Part shown: positions 1-5,237 of the stretch, in pieces
How the letters are laid out: each line of letters begins with the position of its first letter
Position numbering within the stretch: position 1 is the first letter of the stretch
Source of the DNA: Clostridia bacterium
Lineage (GTDB): Bacteria > Bacillota > Clostridia > Oscillospirales > CAG-272
NCBI GenBank assembly: GCA_017407375.1
Contig: JAFQWT010000147.1
Span: forward strand, 1 to 6,828
Length of the DNA: 6,828 nucleotides
Direction: 5' to 3'
Notes under the pieces: generated by a model
What the model saw: the letters and a program-made list of their open reading frames with translations, nothing else
Database searches by the model: none
Told to the model about the DNA's origin: nothing
Position numbers and translations under genes: made by a program

Positions 1-2
1 AT

Positions 3-31
3 TGCGTGTTCTCCGTTAAGGATAACACGCA
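3..31 (-). terminator. Hairpin just beyond ychF, possible terminator (partial view)
   Basis: Bases 3-10 and 24-31 are perfect 8-bp inverted complements (core GCGTGTT / AACACGC). After one mismatch, TCC/GGA at 12-14 and 20-22 extend the stem around a 5-base GTTAA loop. It lies about 20 bases past the ychF stop codon, where an intrinsic terminator would be expected. The minus-strand U-tract that would confirm this would fall before base 1, and the two bases visible there (AT) are not informative. It could instead be a 3'-end stabilising hairpin, or the terminator of a gene left of the window. Confidence 0.4.
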
Positions 32-50
32 TTTGGCTCTCTGCTTTTTC

Positions 51-1145
51 TCAAACGTTAAAGCGGAACAGGACGATGTCCCCGTCACGAATGACGTAAT
101 CCTTTCCCTCACTGCGGTAAAGGCCATGCTCACGCGCGGCGTTGATGCTGCCCTCCTTGACAAAATCGTCGTAGGCAACGACCTCGGCACGGATGAAGCC
201 GCGCTCAAAATCGCTGTGGATCTTTCCTGCCGCCTGCGGGGCCTTGGTGCCCTCGGTGATCGTCCAGGCGCGGACCTCCTTGGGGCCTGCCGTCAGGTAG
301 CTGATCAGTCCAAGGAGCTTATAGCCCGCACGGATCAGCTTGTTAAGGCCACTCTCCTCGATCCCAAGATCGGAAAGGAATTCCGCCTTATCCTCATCGG
401 ACATATCCGAAAGCTCGGCCTCGATCTGGGCGCACACGGCAATGATGCCCGAGTGCTCGGCCTCGGCGTGGGCGGCCAGCGCACAGTACGCGGGGTTTTC
501 GGTATACCCGCCGTCCACCTCGGTCTCCGCGATGTTGGCAACGTAGATCACGGGCTTGCGCGTCAGAAGGCGGGTCTCGGCGATGAGGGCCTCCTCCTCC
601 TCGTCCAGCTCCAGGGTACGGGCGCACTGCCCTTCCTCAAGGACGGCCTTAATGCGCTCAAGGACGCCAACCTCCCGCGCGACCTCCTTGTCGCTCCTTG
701 CCAGCTTTGTCGCCTTCTCTAAGCGGCGCTCCAGGATCTCAAGGTCGGAGAAAATCAGCTCAAGATTGATCGTATCCACGTCACGGGCGGGGTCCACACC
801 GCCATCCACGTGAACGATATCGCTGTCCTCAAAGCAACGGACCACGTGAACGATGGCGTCCACCTCACGGATATTGGCCAGGAACTTGTTGCCAAGCCCC
901 TCCCCCTTGGAGGCGCCGCGCACAAGACCCGCAATATCCACAAATTCAATGACGGCGGGCGTGTATTTTTCGGGGTTGTAGACCTCGGCCAGGCGGTCAA
1001 GGCGGCTATCGGGCACCGCCACCACCCCCACGTTGGGGTCAATGGTGCAGAAGGGGTAGTTGGCGGAGGCAGCCCCCGCATTGGTCAGGGCGTTGAACAG
1101 CGTGCTTTTGCCAACGTTCGGCAAGCCGACGATACCAAGCTTCAT
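51..1145 (-). CDS. ychF: Redox-regulated/ribosome-binding ATPase YchF (OLA1 family)
   Basis: Complete 364-residue protein, the usual length for YchF. The family consists of TRAFAC-class P-loop NTPases that prefer ATP to GTP, bind ribosomes and are linked to translation and oxidative-stress responses in the cytoplasm. Visible motifs: P-loop GLPNVGKS (residues 7-14), the family signature NYPFCTIDPN (29-38), the G3 motif DIAG (70-73), the conserved His in DIVHV (112) thought to replace the usual catalytic Gln, the altered G4 motif NIAE (204-207) that goes with ATP specificity, a coiled-coil insertion rich in charged residues (about 130-195), and a C-terminal TGS domain (about 279-362) ending in DIVLFRFNV. 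The start is ATG at 1143-1145. An AAAGAGGA ribosome binding site precedes it at a normal distance, and the protein then begins MKLGIVGLPN, as family members do. The open frame continues upstream to 1307, but that extension has no homology to the family. Transcribed alone, divergent from the response regulator gene. Confidence 0.97.
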   Translation of the reverse strand: MKLGIVGLPNVGKSTLFNALTNAGAASANYPFCTIDPNVGVVAVPDSRLDRLAEVYNPEKYTPAVIEFVDIAGLVRGASKGEGLGNKFLANIREVDAIVHVVRCFEDSDIVHVDGGVDPARDVDTINLELIFSDLEILERRLEKATKLARSDKEVAREVGVLERIKAVLEEGQCARTLELDEEEEALIAETRLLTRKPVIYVANIAETEVDGGYTENPAYCALAAHAEAEHSGIIAVCAQIEAELSDMSDEDKAEFLSDLGIEESGLNKLIRAGYKLLGLISYLTAGPKEVRAWTITEGTKAPQAAGKIHSDFERGFIRAEVVAYDDFVKEGSINAAREHGLYRSEGKDYVIRDGDIVLFRFNV

Positions 1146-1189
1146 CGTTATCCTCTTTTCTTCTACTGAAATCAAGCTTATACCGTAAC

Positions 1190-1218
1190 AGTATACCATA
1201 CTCCGCGGCGAAAGTCCA
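1190..1218 (-). promoter_or_regulatory. Predicted sigma-A promoter of ychF
   Basis: On the minus strand, TATACT (1190-1195) is preceded by TGG, forming an extended -10 element. A -35-like TGGACT (1213-1218, 4 of 6 matches to TTGACA) lies 17 bases upstream. The predicted start point near 1183 gives a leader of about 38 bases before the ychF ATG. An extended -10 box can compensate for the imperfect -35 box. Predicted from sequence alone. Confidence 0.6.
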
Positions 1219-1250
1219 GCATTTTCGAAAAAATCCTCGCGCGCCTTGGC

Positions 1251-1279
1251 TTGACATCGCCAAAGCTTCGTGGTATACT
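1251..1279 (+). promoter_or_regulatory. Strong sigma-A promoter P1 of the response regulator gene
   Basis: TTGACA (1251-1256) is a perfect -35 box. It is followed after exactly 17 bases by TATACT (1274-1279), which is preceded by TGG, an extended -10 element. The start point should be about 1286, leaving a leader of roughly 95 bases. The -35 box sits inside an inverted repeat, TTGGC (1246-1250) and GCCAA (1259-1263), which could be an operator. The three TTCACA-like repeats lie just downstream of the start point, so a protein bound there could block this promoter. Confidence 0.75.
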
Positions 1280-1295
1280 GAAAAAAGGAAAAAAC

Positions 1296-1338
1296 TTCAC
1301 ATTGCATTCACACGCATTTCTCATATACCGATTATAAT
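1296..1338 (+). promoter_or_regulatory. Pho-box-like triple direct repeat with a second -10 box (P2)
   Basis: TTCACA at 1296-1301, TTCACA at 1307-1312 and TTCTCA at 1318-1323 recur at exactly 11-base intervals. A perfect TATAAT follows at 1333-1338, nine bases after the last repeat, with no recognisable -35 box at the right distance. Tandem 6-base units with 5-base spacers matching TT(A/C/T)ACA are the known recognition pattern of PhoP in Bacillus. PhoB-family regulators in general bind 11-bp direct repeats that stand in for the -35 box. I infer an activator-dependent promoter, possibly autoregulated by the adjacent regulator. A start point near 1345 would leave a leader of about 35 bases. 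Confidence 0.5.
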
Positions 1339-1379
1339 GGTAGATAGGATAGAGCAACCTGCATGAAAGGACAACGAAA

Positions 1380-2069
1380 ATGACCGACATCAAGCTGTTG
1401 ATCGCCGATGACGACCCCAACATCTGTGACATGATGCGCCTTTATTTCGAGAATGAGGGCTACAAGGTAAAGGTAGCGCATGACGGCGTTGAGGCGCTGT
1501 CTGCCTTCCATTCCTACGATCCTGACATCGTGCTTCTCGACATTATGATGCCGCAAAAGGACGGCCGCCAGGTCTGCCGCGAGATCCGTGAGATCTCCCA
1601 AAAGCCCATCATTATGGTCACAGCCAAGGGTGAGGTCTTTGACCGCGTGCTGGGCCTTGAGCTTGGCGCTGATGACTTTGTGGTCAAGCCGTTTGACCTC
1701 AACGAGCTTTCGGCACGCATCAAGGCGGTGCTCCGCCGTTACACCGCACAAAGCGGTGCAAGCGACGAGGTCGTGAAATTTGAGAACATTGAGATCAGCC
1801 GTCAGCGGTATGAGCTGAAGCTCCGCGGTAAGCCGATCGACATCCCACCGAAGGAGCTGGAGCTTCTCTACTTTCTGGCCTCGCACTGCAATATCGTTTA
1901 CACGCGCGATCAGCTCCTTGACAAGGTCTGGGGCTTTGAGTATTACGGGGACAGCCGCACCGTGGACGTCCACGTCAAGCGCCTGCGTGAAAAGCTGGAG
2001 GGCGTTTCCGACAAGTGGACCCTCAAGACCGTGTGGGGCGTTGGCTACAAATTCGAGACCTTCCAATAA
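1380..2069 (+). CDS. OmpR/PhoB-family response regulator, orphan
   Basis: Complete 229-residue two-component transcription factor. The receiver domain (residues 4-119) has the acidic pocket D10-D12, phospho-acceptor D54 (in LLDIMMP), T81 and K103 (in VKPFD), all intact. This means it should be phosphorylated by a histidine kinase. A linker (about 121-130) leads to a winged-helix DNA-binding domain (131-229) with the OmpR signature SRTVDVHVKRLREKL and the wing WTLKTVWGVGYKF. The ATG is preceded by AAAGGA (1366-1371) at 8 bases. No kinase gene follows: a terminator begins four bases after the stop. Sequence alone does not name the target genes. The Pho-box-like repeats in its own promoter suggest a PhoP/PhoB-like specificity, but other members of the family with the same repeat geometry are equally possible, so no symbol is given. 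Confidence 0.93.
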   Translation: MTDIKLLIADDDPNICDMMRLYFENEGYKVKVAHDGVEALSAFHSYDPDIVLLDIMMPQKDGRQVCREIREISQKPIIMVTAKGEVFDRVLGLELGADDFVVKPFDLNELSARIKAVLRRYTAQSGASDEVVKFENIEISRQRYELKLRGKPIDIPPKELELLYFLASHCNIVYTRDQLLDKVWGFEYYGDSRTVDVHVKRLREKLEGVSDKWTLKTVWGVGYKFETFQ

Positions 2070-2072
2070 CCG

Positions 2073-2104
2073 AAAAAAAAGACCGCCTCTCGGCGGTCTT
2101 TTTT
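2073..2104. terminator. Bidirectional intrinsic terminator between the regulator and PRPP synthetase genes
   Basis: GACCGCC (2081-2087) and GGCGGTC (2092-2098) form a perfect 7-bp GC-rich stem with a TCTC loop. Eight A residues (2073-2080) precede it and six T residues (2099-2104) follow it. The A and T tracts make it a terminator on both strands, serving the regulator gene (stop at 2069) and the converging gene on the minus strand (stop at 2106-2108). Confidence 0.92.
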
Positions 2105-2105
2105 C

Positions 2106-3227
2106 TTATGCCTGGATGTCCTTACCGTGGTCGGCAAGGAGCTTGCGGATGCGCTTGGACTGGTCAAGCAGGCCCGAAACGCTCTGGTCGTGGTTGAGGG
2201 TATCGATGATGTAGGCAACGTACTTACACATATTCACCTCGCCATACCACTCACGCGAGAGGAGCTCGGGGGTCCTGTACACGAGGTTCGTGGTCATGAT
2301 GCGGGTAAAGAGCCCCTCGGCATACGCCTCATCCATCACGTTAAGGCCGTTGCAGAAAAGGCCGAAGGCAGTAAAGATGAAGATGCGCTTGGCGCCGCGC
2401 GCCTTCAGCTGGCGGGCCACGTCGATCATCGACTCTCCCGAGGAGATCATGTCGTCCACAACGATAACGTCCATGCCCTTCGGGTCGCGGCCGAGGTACT
2501 CGTGGGCCTCAATAGGGTTCTTGCCGTTGACGATCACCGAGTAATTGCGGCGCTTGTAGAACATGCCAAGCTCAATGCCGAGCATGGAGGAGTAGTACAT
2601 GCAACGCGACATGGCGCCCTCATCGGGGGAAACGACCATGATCTTATCCTTATGGAACTCCACGTCGGGATACTCGTGGACCAGGGCCTTGAGCATCTGA
2701 TAGGTGGAACGGAAGTTGTCAAAGCTGCAAAGGGGAATGGCGTTTTGCACGCGCGGGTCGTGCACGTCAAAGGTAATGACGTTGGAAACACCGATGTTAT
2801 GAAGCTCCTGGAGCGCCATGGCGCAGTCCAGCGACTCACGGCTGGCACGCTTATGCTGGCGGCCCTCATACAGCATCGGCATAAGGACGGTGATGCGCTT
2901 GGCCTTACCGCCGATGGCACCGATGATGCGCTTCAGATCCTGGAAGTGATCGTCAGGACTCATCGGGACCGTCTGCCCGTACATCTGGTACGTAACGCCG
3001 TGGTTGAAAACGTCGGAAATGATGTAGACGTCACGGCTCCGCATGGAGTCGCGGATCATACCCTTGCCCTCACCGCTGCCAAAGCGGGGGCAGGAGGCCT
3101 CGGCAATGAAGGTTCCCTCTCCGTCATGGCGGCGCCATTCCTGGAGGTAGCAGTCCACCTGCGCAACGAAATCCTCGCAACCGCGCATTCCGATAATACT
3201 GAGGTCACCGTAAGAGTTTTCTTTCAT
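2106..3227 (-). CDS. prs: Ribose-phosphate pyrophosphokinase, long clostridial variant
   Basis: Complete 373-residue protein that probably makes PRPP from ribose 5-phosphate and ATP, for nucleotide, histidine and tryptophan synthesis in the cytoplasm. Recognisable PRPP-synthetase blocks in order: RITVLMPMLYEGRQHKR (111-127, matching the ATP-binding region with YARQDRK), VITFDVHDP (150-158, with the metal-binding His of VDLH), SPDEGAMSR (200-208), YKRR (224-227) and the PRPP loop VVDDMISSGESM (256-267). Canonical Prs is about 315 residues with a loop of the DDMIDTGGT type. Here the loop is SSGES and the protein is about 60 residues longer, with N-terminal and internal additions. This long form occurs in many Clostridia, often beside a standard Prs, so a specialised role is possible. 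I chose ATG at 3225-3227 over GTG at 3234-3236, because the purine-rich AGGGACGGTG upstream is too close to the GTG to serve it. Single gene with its own promoter and terminator. Confidence 0.88.
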   Translation of the reverse strand: MKENSYGDLSIIGMRGCEDFVAQVDCYLQEWRRHDGEGTFIAEASCPRFGSGEGKGMIRDSMRSRDVYIISDVFNHGVTYQMYGQTVPMSPDDHFQDLKRIIGAIGGKAKRITVLMPMLYEGRQHKRASRESLDCAMALQELHNIGVSNVITFDVHDPRVQNAIPLCSFDNFRSTYQMLKALVHEYPDVEFHKDKIMVVSPDEGAMSRCMYYSSMLGIELGMFYKRRNYSVIVNGKNPIEAHEYLGRDPKGMDVIVVDDMISSGESMIDVARQLKARGAKRIFIFTAFGLFCNGLNVMDEAYAEGLFTRIMTTNLVYRTPELLSREWYGEVNMCKYVAYIIDTLNHDQSVSGLLDQSKRIRKLLADHGKDIQA

Positions 3228-3265
3228 AGCTTGCACCGTCCCTGAAATTATCGTATTACATATCC

Positions 3266-3294
3266 ATTATAATGAAAAAGCCATAGGTTGTCAA
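3266..3294 (-). promoter_or_regulatory. Consensus sigma-A promoter of the PRPP synthetase gene
   Basis: On the minus strand, TTGACA (3289-3294) and TATAAT (3266-3271) are both perfect and separated by exactly 17 bases, the ideal vegetative promoter. The predicted start near 3259 leaves a leader of about 30 bases, with no room for a riboswitch. It implies strong constitutive expression, as expected for a PRPP-supplying enzyme. Confidence 0.88.
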
Positions 3295-3335
3295 GGGCGG
3301 AAAGGACGAAAAACCGCCTTTTCTGCCAATAACTT

Positions 3336-3366
3336 TTCACAAGTATGACAAACGGCGCATATACTG
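3336..3366 (+). promoter_or_regulatory. Candidate promoter of the split sleC cluster (sigma-A or mother-cell sigma)
   Basis: Two readings overlap. As a sigma-A promoter: TTCACA (3336-3341, 5 of 6), 18-base spacer, TATACT (3360-3365, 5 of 6). As a mother-cell sporulation promoter: CATATACT (3358-3365) resembles the sigma-E/K -10 element (CATA then variable bases then T), and CACA (3338-3341) sits 16 bases upstream, as in the mACm-N16-CATA pattern of sigma-K. Clostridial sleC genes are known to be expressed in the mother cell, so the second reading fits the gene's function. Sequence alone cannot decide. Confidence 0.5.
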
Positions 3367-3394
3367 TTAGCACATCTCTATGAAGGGGGTCCCT

Positions 3395-3838
3395 ATGAAC
3401 ACAACTCCACCCATCTCGCGCCGCCTCTCCGAGCTTGGCACGCTGGCCGTCCGCGTGGTAACGGCGGGAGGCGCCTTCCCCGTGGAGGGGGCCGACGTCC
3501 GTATTGGCGGTGCCACCGCGGAGAATGCCGCCGTGCACTATCTCCTGACGACCGATCGGTCGGGCCTTGCCGAGCGGATCCCGCTCCCCACGCCCGAGGC
3601 ATCGCTCTCTCAGACACCGGGCAACGCCCCCGGCTTTGCGACCTACGTGATCGAGATCTTCAAGGCGGGCTATTATCCCCTCATCTTTCGGGACGTACCT
3701 CTCTTCCCCGGGGTCACCTCGCTCCAGCTGGGGGAGCTGATCCCGCTTCCTCCCTACCTTCCCGAGGAGTATCCCCCCACCGAGGAGACCGACTTCACCG
3801 AGTACGAGCCGCTGGAGGGAGGGATGCGCCGTGCCTGA
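3395..3838 (+). CDS. SleC pre/propeptide-like beta-sandwich protein, encoded as a separate gene
   Basis: Complete 147-residue protein with no signal peptide or membrane segment. Residues about 15-118 have the strand pattern of a carboxypeptidase-regulatory/transthyretin-like fold: GTLAVRVVTAGGAFPVEGADV at the start, a TTDRSGLAERIPLP turn, then FATYVIEIFKAGYYPLIF and FPGVTSLQLGELIPLP. This arrangement resembles, from memory, the N-terminal pre/pro region of Clostridium SleC, which keeps the cortex-lytic enzyme inactive in dormant spores. The C-terminal 25 residues are Pro/Glu/Asp-rich (PEEYPPTEETDFTEYEPLEGG), a probable flexible linker. The start is ATG at 3395, five bases after the GAAGGGGG ribosome binding site (3382-3389). 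The in-frame ATG at 3380 precedes that site. Its stop lies inside the next gene (8-base overlap), so the two are translationally coupled. It may act as a separate inhibitor or chaperone of the next protein, which is inference. Confidence 0.72.
   Translation: MNTTPPISRRLSELGTLAVRVVTAGGAFPVEGADVRIGGATAENAAVHYLLTTDRSGLAERIPLPTPEASLSQTPGNAPGFATYVIEIFKAGYYPLIFRDVPLFPGVTSLQLGELIPLPPYLPEEYPPTEETDFTEYEPLEGGMRRA
3814..3833 (+). promoter_or_regulatory. Strong internal ribosome binding site and GTG start of the SleC-like enzyme
   Basis: GGAGGGAGGG (3814-3823) lies inside the 3' end of the upstream gene, where it encodes part of LEGGM, and sits 7 bases before the GTG at 3831. This decides the start of the lytic enzyme and argues that the two reading frames are a true gene pair with coupled translation, not one gene broken by a frameshift. 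Confidence 0.75.
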
Positions 3839-5228
3839 GCTTCCCACGATCCCCGAGACCATCACCGTCCATCTCGGCCCGCCCGACACCGCCGCCGCCA
3901 ACGTCACACTCTCCTTCCCCGACTACATCAAAAACGTGGCGTCCAGTGAGGTGTACCCCACCTGGCCGGAAAGCGCCATACGGGCCAATATCTACGCGCA
4001 GATCTCCTTTGCCCTCAACCGCATCTATACCGAGTTCTACCGCAGCCGCGGTTATCCCTTTGACATTACAAGCTCCACCGCCTATGACCAGGCCTTTGTC
4101 AACGGGCGTGACATCTTTGAAAACGTCGGTAATATCGTTGACGACATCTTTGACAGCTACGTCAGGCGTCAGGGCTTTGTCGAGCCGCTCTTCACCTCGT
4201 ACTGTGACGGCATACGCGTGCAATGCGACGGGCTCTCGCAATGGGGGACGGTCTCGCTCGCGGGGGACGGCCTTGTCCCCTACGAGATCCTGCAATACTA
4301 CTACGGACGTGACATCGACATCGTAAGTGACGTGCCCGTTGATGACGTTGGGGAGAGCGCGCCCATCGTCCCTTTGCGGATCGGCGCCGCCAATAACGAC
4401 GTTGCCCTGGTGCAAACGCGCCTTAACCGCATCTCCGCCAACTACCCCGCCATTCCCAAGATCCCCAATATCAACGGTATTTACAGCGAGGATACCGCGG
4501 CCGCCGTGCGGGCCTTTCAGCGCATTTTCGGACTAAATGAGGACGGTATCGTCGGCAAAAACACCTGGTACAGAATTGCCTTTATCTATAACGGCGTCAA
4601 GCGGCTGTCCGAGCTGAACTCCGAGGGGCTGACGCTTTCCGAGCTGCCGTCCGAATATCCCGAGGCACTGATGAGCGGAATGAGCGGCCCCGCCGTGCGC
4701 GTTTTGCAATACTATCTCTCCTATATCGCCCAGTACGTCAGCTCGGTACCGTCCGTAGCGCTGGACGGCGTGTTCGGCCCTGCCACGCGGGAGGCAGTCC
4801 TTGCCTTCCAAAGGACGTACGGTCTCCCCGCGGACGGCGTGGTGGGCGAGATCACGTGGAACCTTCTTTATAACACCTACCTCGGCATGATCGCCGCAAC
4901 GCCCATCGTCTATACCGAGGGGCGCACGCTCCCCTTCCCCGGACGAAACCTGACCGTCGGTGACACGGGGGACGACGTCCGCGCTCTGCAGGAATACCTC
5001 GCCTACGTGTCACGCTACGTCTCCGCAGTGCCCACGGTCACAGCGGACGGCATCTTCGGCCCCGCGACCGAGGTGGCAGTGCGGGAATTCCAGCGCATCT
5101 TTGTCCCCTCGTTCACCACGGGCATCGTCGGCGCCGCCACGTGGAACGACCTGATGAACGTGTATAGCGACCTTTACGTCGGAAATCAGGTGCGTGAGGG
5201 GCAATACCCCGGCTATACCATTGCATAA
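3831..5228 (+). CDS. sleC: SleC-like spore cortex-lytic enzyme (SpoIID-type lytic transglycosylase with three peptidoglycan-binding repeats)
   Basis: Complete 465-residue protein, no signal peptide. Residues about 10-167 form a SleC/SpoIID-like lytic transglycosylase domain: YIKNVASSEVYPTWPESAIR (32-51) contains E40, aligned with the catalytic Glu of SpoIID. FDITSSTAYDQAFVNGR (77-93), the Cys pair of SYCDG and QCDG (C125, C132), and SQWGTVSLAGDGLVPYEILQYYYG (136-159) are SpoIID/SleC hallmarks. In SleC this domain cleaves spore cortex peptidoglycan during germination. Three PG_binding_1 repeats follow, at about 186-252, 284-347 and 378-442, each with the VR.LQ, DG.FG.AT, AV..FQ and T-W signatures. 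Repeats 2 and 3 share the same YVSSVPSV-type insertion and look recently duplicated. Clostridium SleC has one such repeat and begins with a pre/propeptide; here that part is the preceding gene. GTG start, overlap of 8 bases with the upstream gene, 9-base gap to the next. No Csp protease gene is in the window. Confidence 0.82.
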   Translation: MPELPTIPETITVHLGPPDTAAANVTLSFPDYIKNVASSEVYPTWPESAIRANIYAQISFALNRIYTEFYRSRGYPFDITSSTAYDQAFVNGRDIFENVGNIVDDIFDSYVRRQGFVEPLFTSYCDGIRVQCDGLSQWGTVSLAGDGLVPYEILQYYYGRDIDIVSDVPVDDVGESAPIVPLRIGAANNDVALVQTRLNRISANYPAIPKIPNINGIYSEDTAAAVRAFQRIFGLNEDGIVGKNTWYRIAFIYNGVKRLSELNSEGLTLSELPSEYPEALMSGMSGPAVRVLQYYLSYIAQYVSSVPSVALDGVFGPATREAVLAFQRTYGLPADGVVGEITWNLLYNTYLGMIAATPIVYTEGRTLPFPGRNLTVGDTGDDVRALQEYLAYVSRYVSAVPTVTADGIFGPATEVAVREFQRIFVPSFTTGIVGAATWNDLMNVYSDLYVGNQVREGQYPGYTIA

Positions 5229-5237
5229 GGAGGCACT

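Noticed and set aside
6..722. Plus-strand open frame opposite the ychF 3' half
   Set aside because: Antisense shadow of ychF with no recognisable protein signature.
1146..1307. N-terminal extension of the ychF reading frame (54 extra residues)
   Set aside because: YchF proteins begin MKLGIVGLPN at the ATG at 1145, which has its own ribosome binding site. The extension overlaps the promoters and has no family similarity.
1332..2066. Minus-strand open frame opposite the response regulator
   Set aside because: Antisense shadow: the plus strand carries a full receiver and winged-helix protein.
3228..3236. GTG at 3234-3236 as start of the PRPP synthetase
   Set aside because: Only 3 bases separate it from the AGGG purine run. 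The ATG at 3225-3227 is better spaced and begins the family-like sequence.
2127..3245. Long plus-strand open frame (372 codons) opposite the PRPP synthetase
   Set aside because: It is the antisense shadow of a recognised gene in GC-rich DNA, with no family motifs and no ribosome binding site.
3293..3321. Hairpin AAGGGCGG / CCGCCTT followed by TTTT on the plus strand
   Set aside because: There is no plus-strand gene upstream for it to terminate, the loop is 13 bases and the T-run short, and the left arm coincides with the -35 box of the minus-strand promoter. Probably chance.
3380..3394. ATG at 3380 as start of the propeptide-like gene
   Set aside because: It lies upstream of and overlaps the GAAGGGGG ribosome binding site, which correctly serves the ATG at 3395.
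3814..3838. prfB-like programmed +1 frameshift joining the two sleC parts
   Set aside because: A Shine-Dalgarno-like run is present, but it is about 10 bases from the stop rather than 3, and re-pairing of the GCC-decoding tRNA on CCT would be poor. A plain overlapping GTG start explains the bases better.
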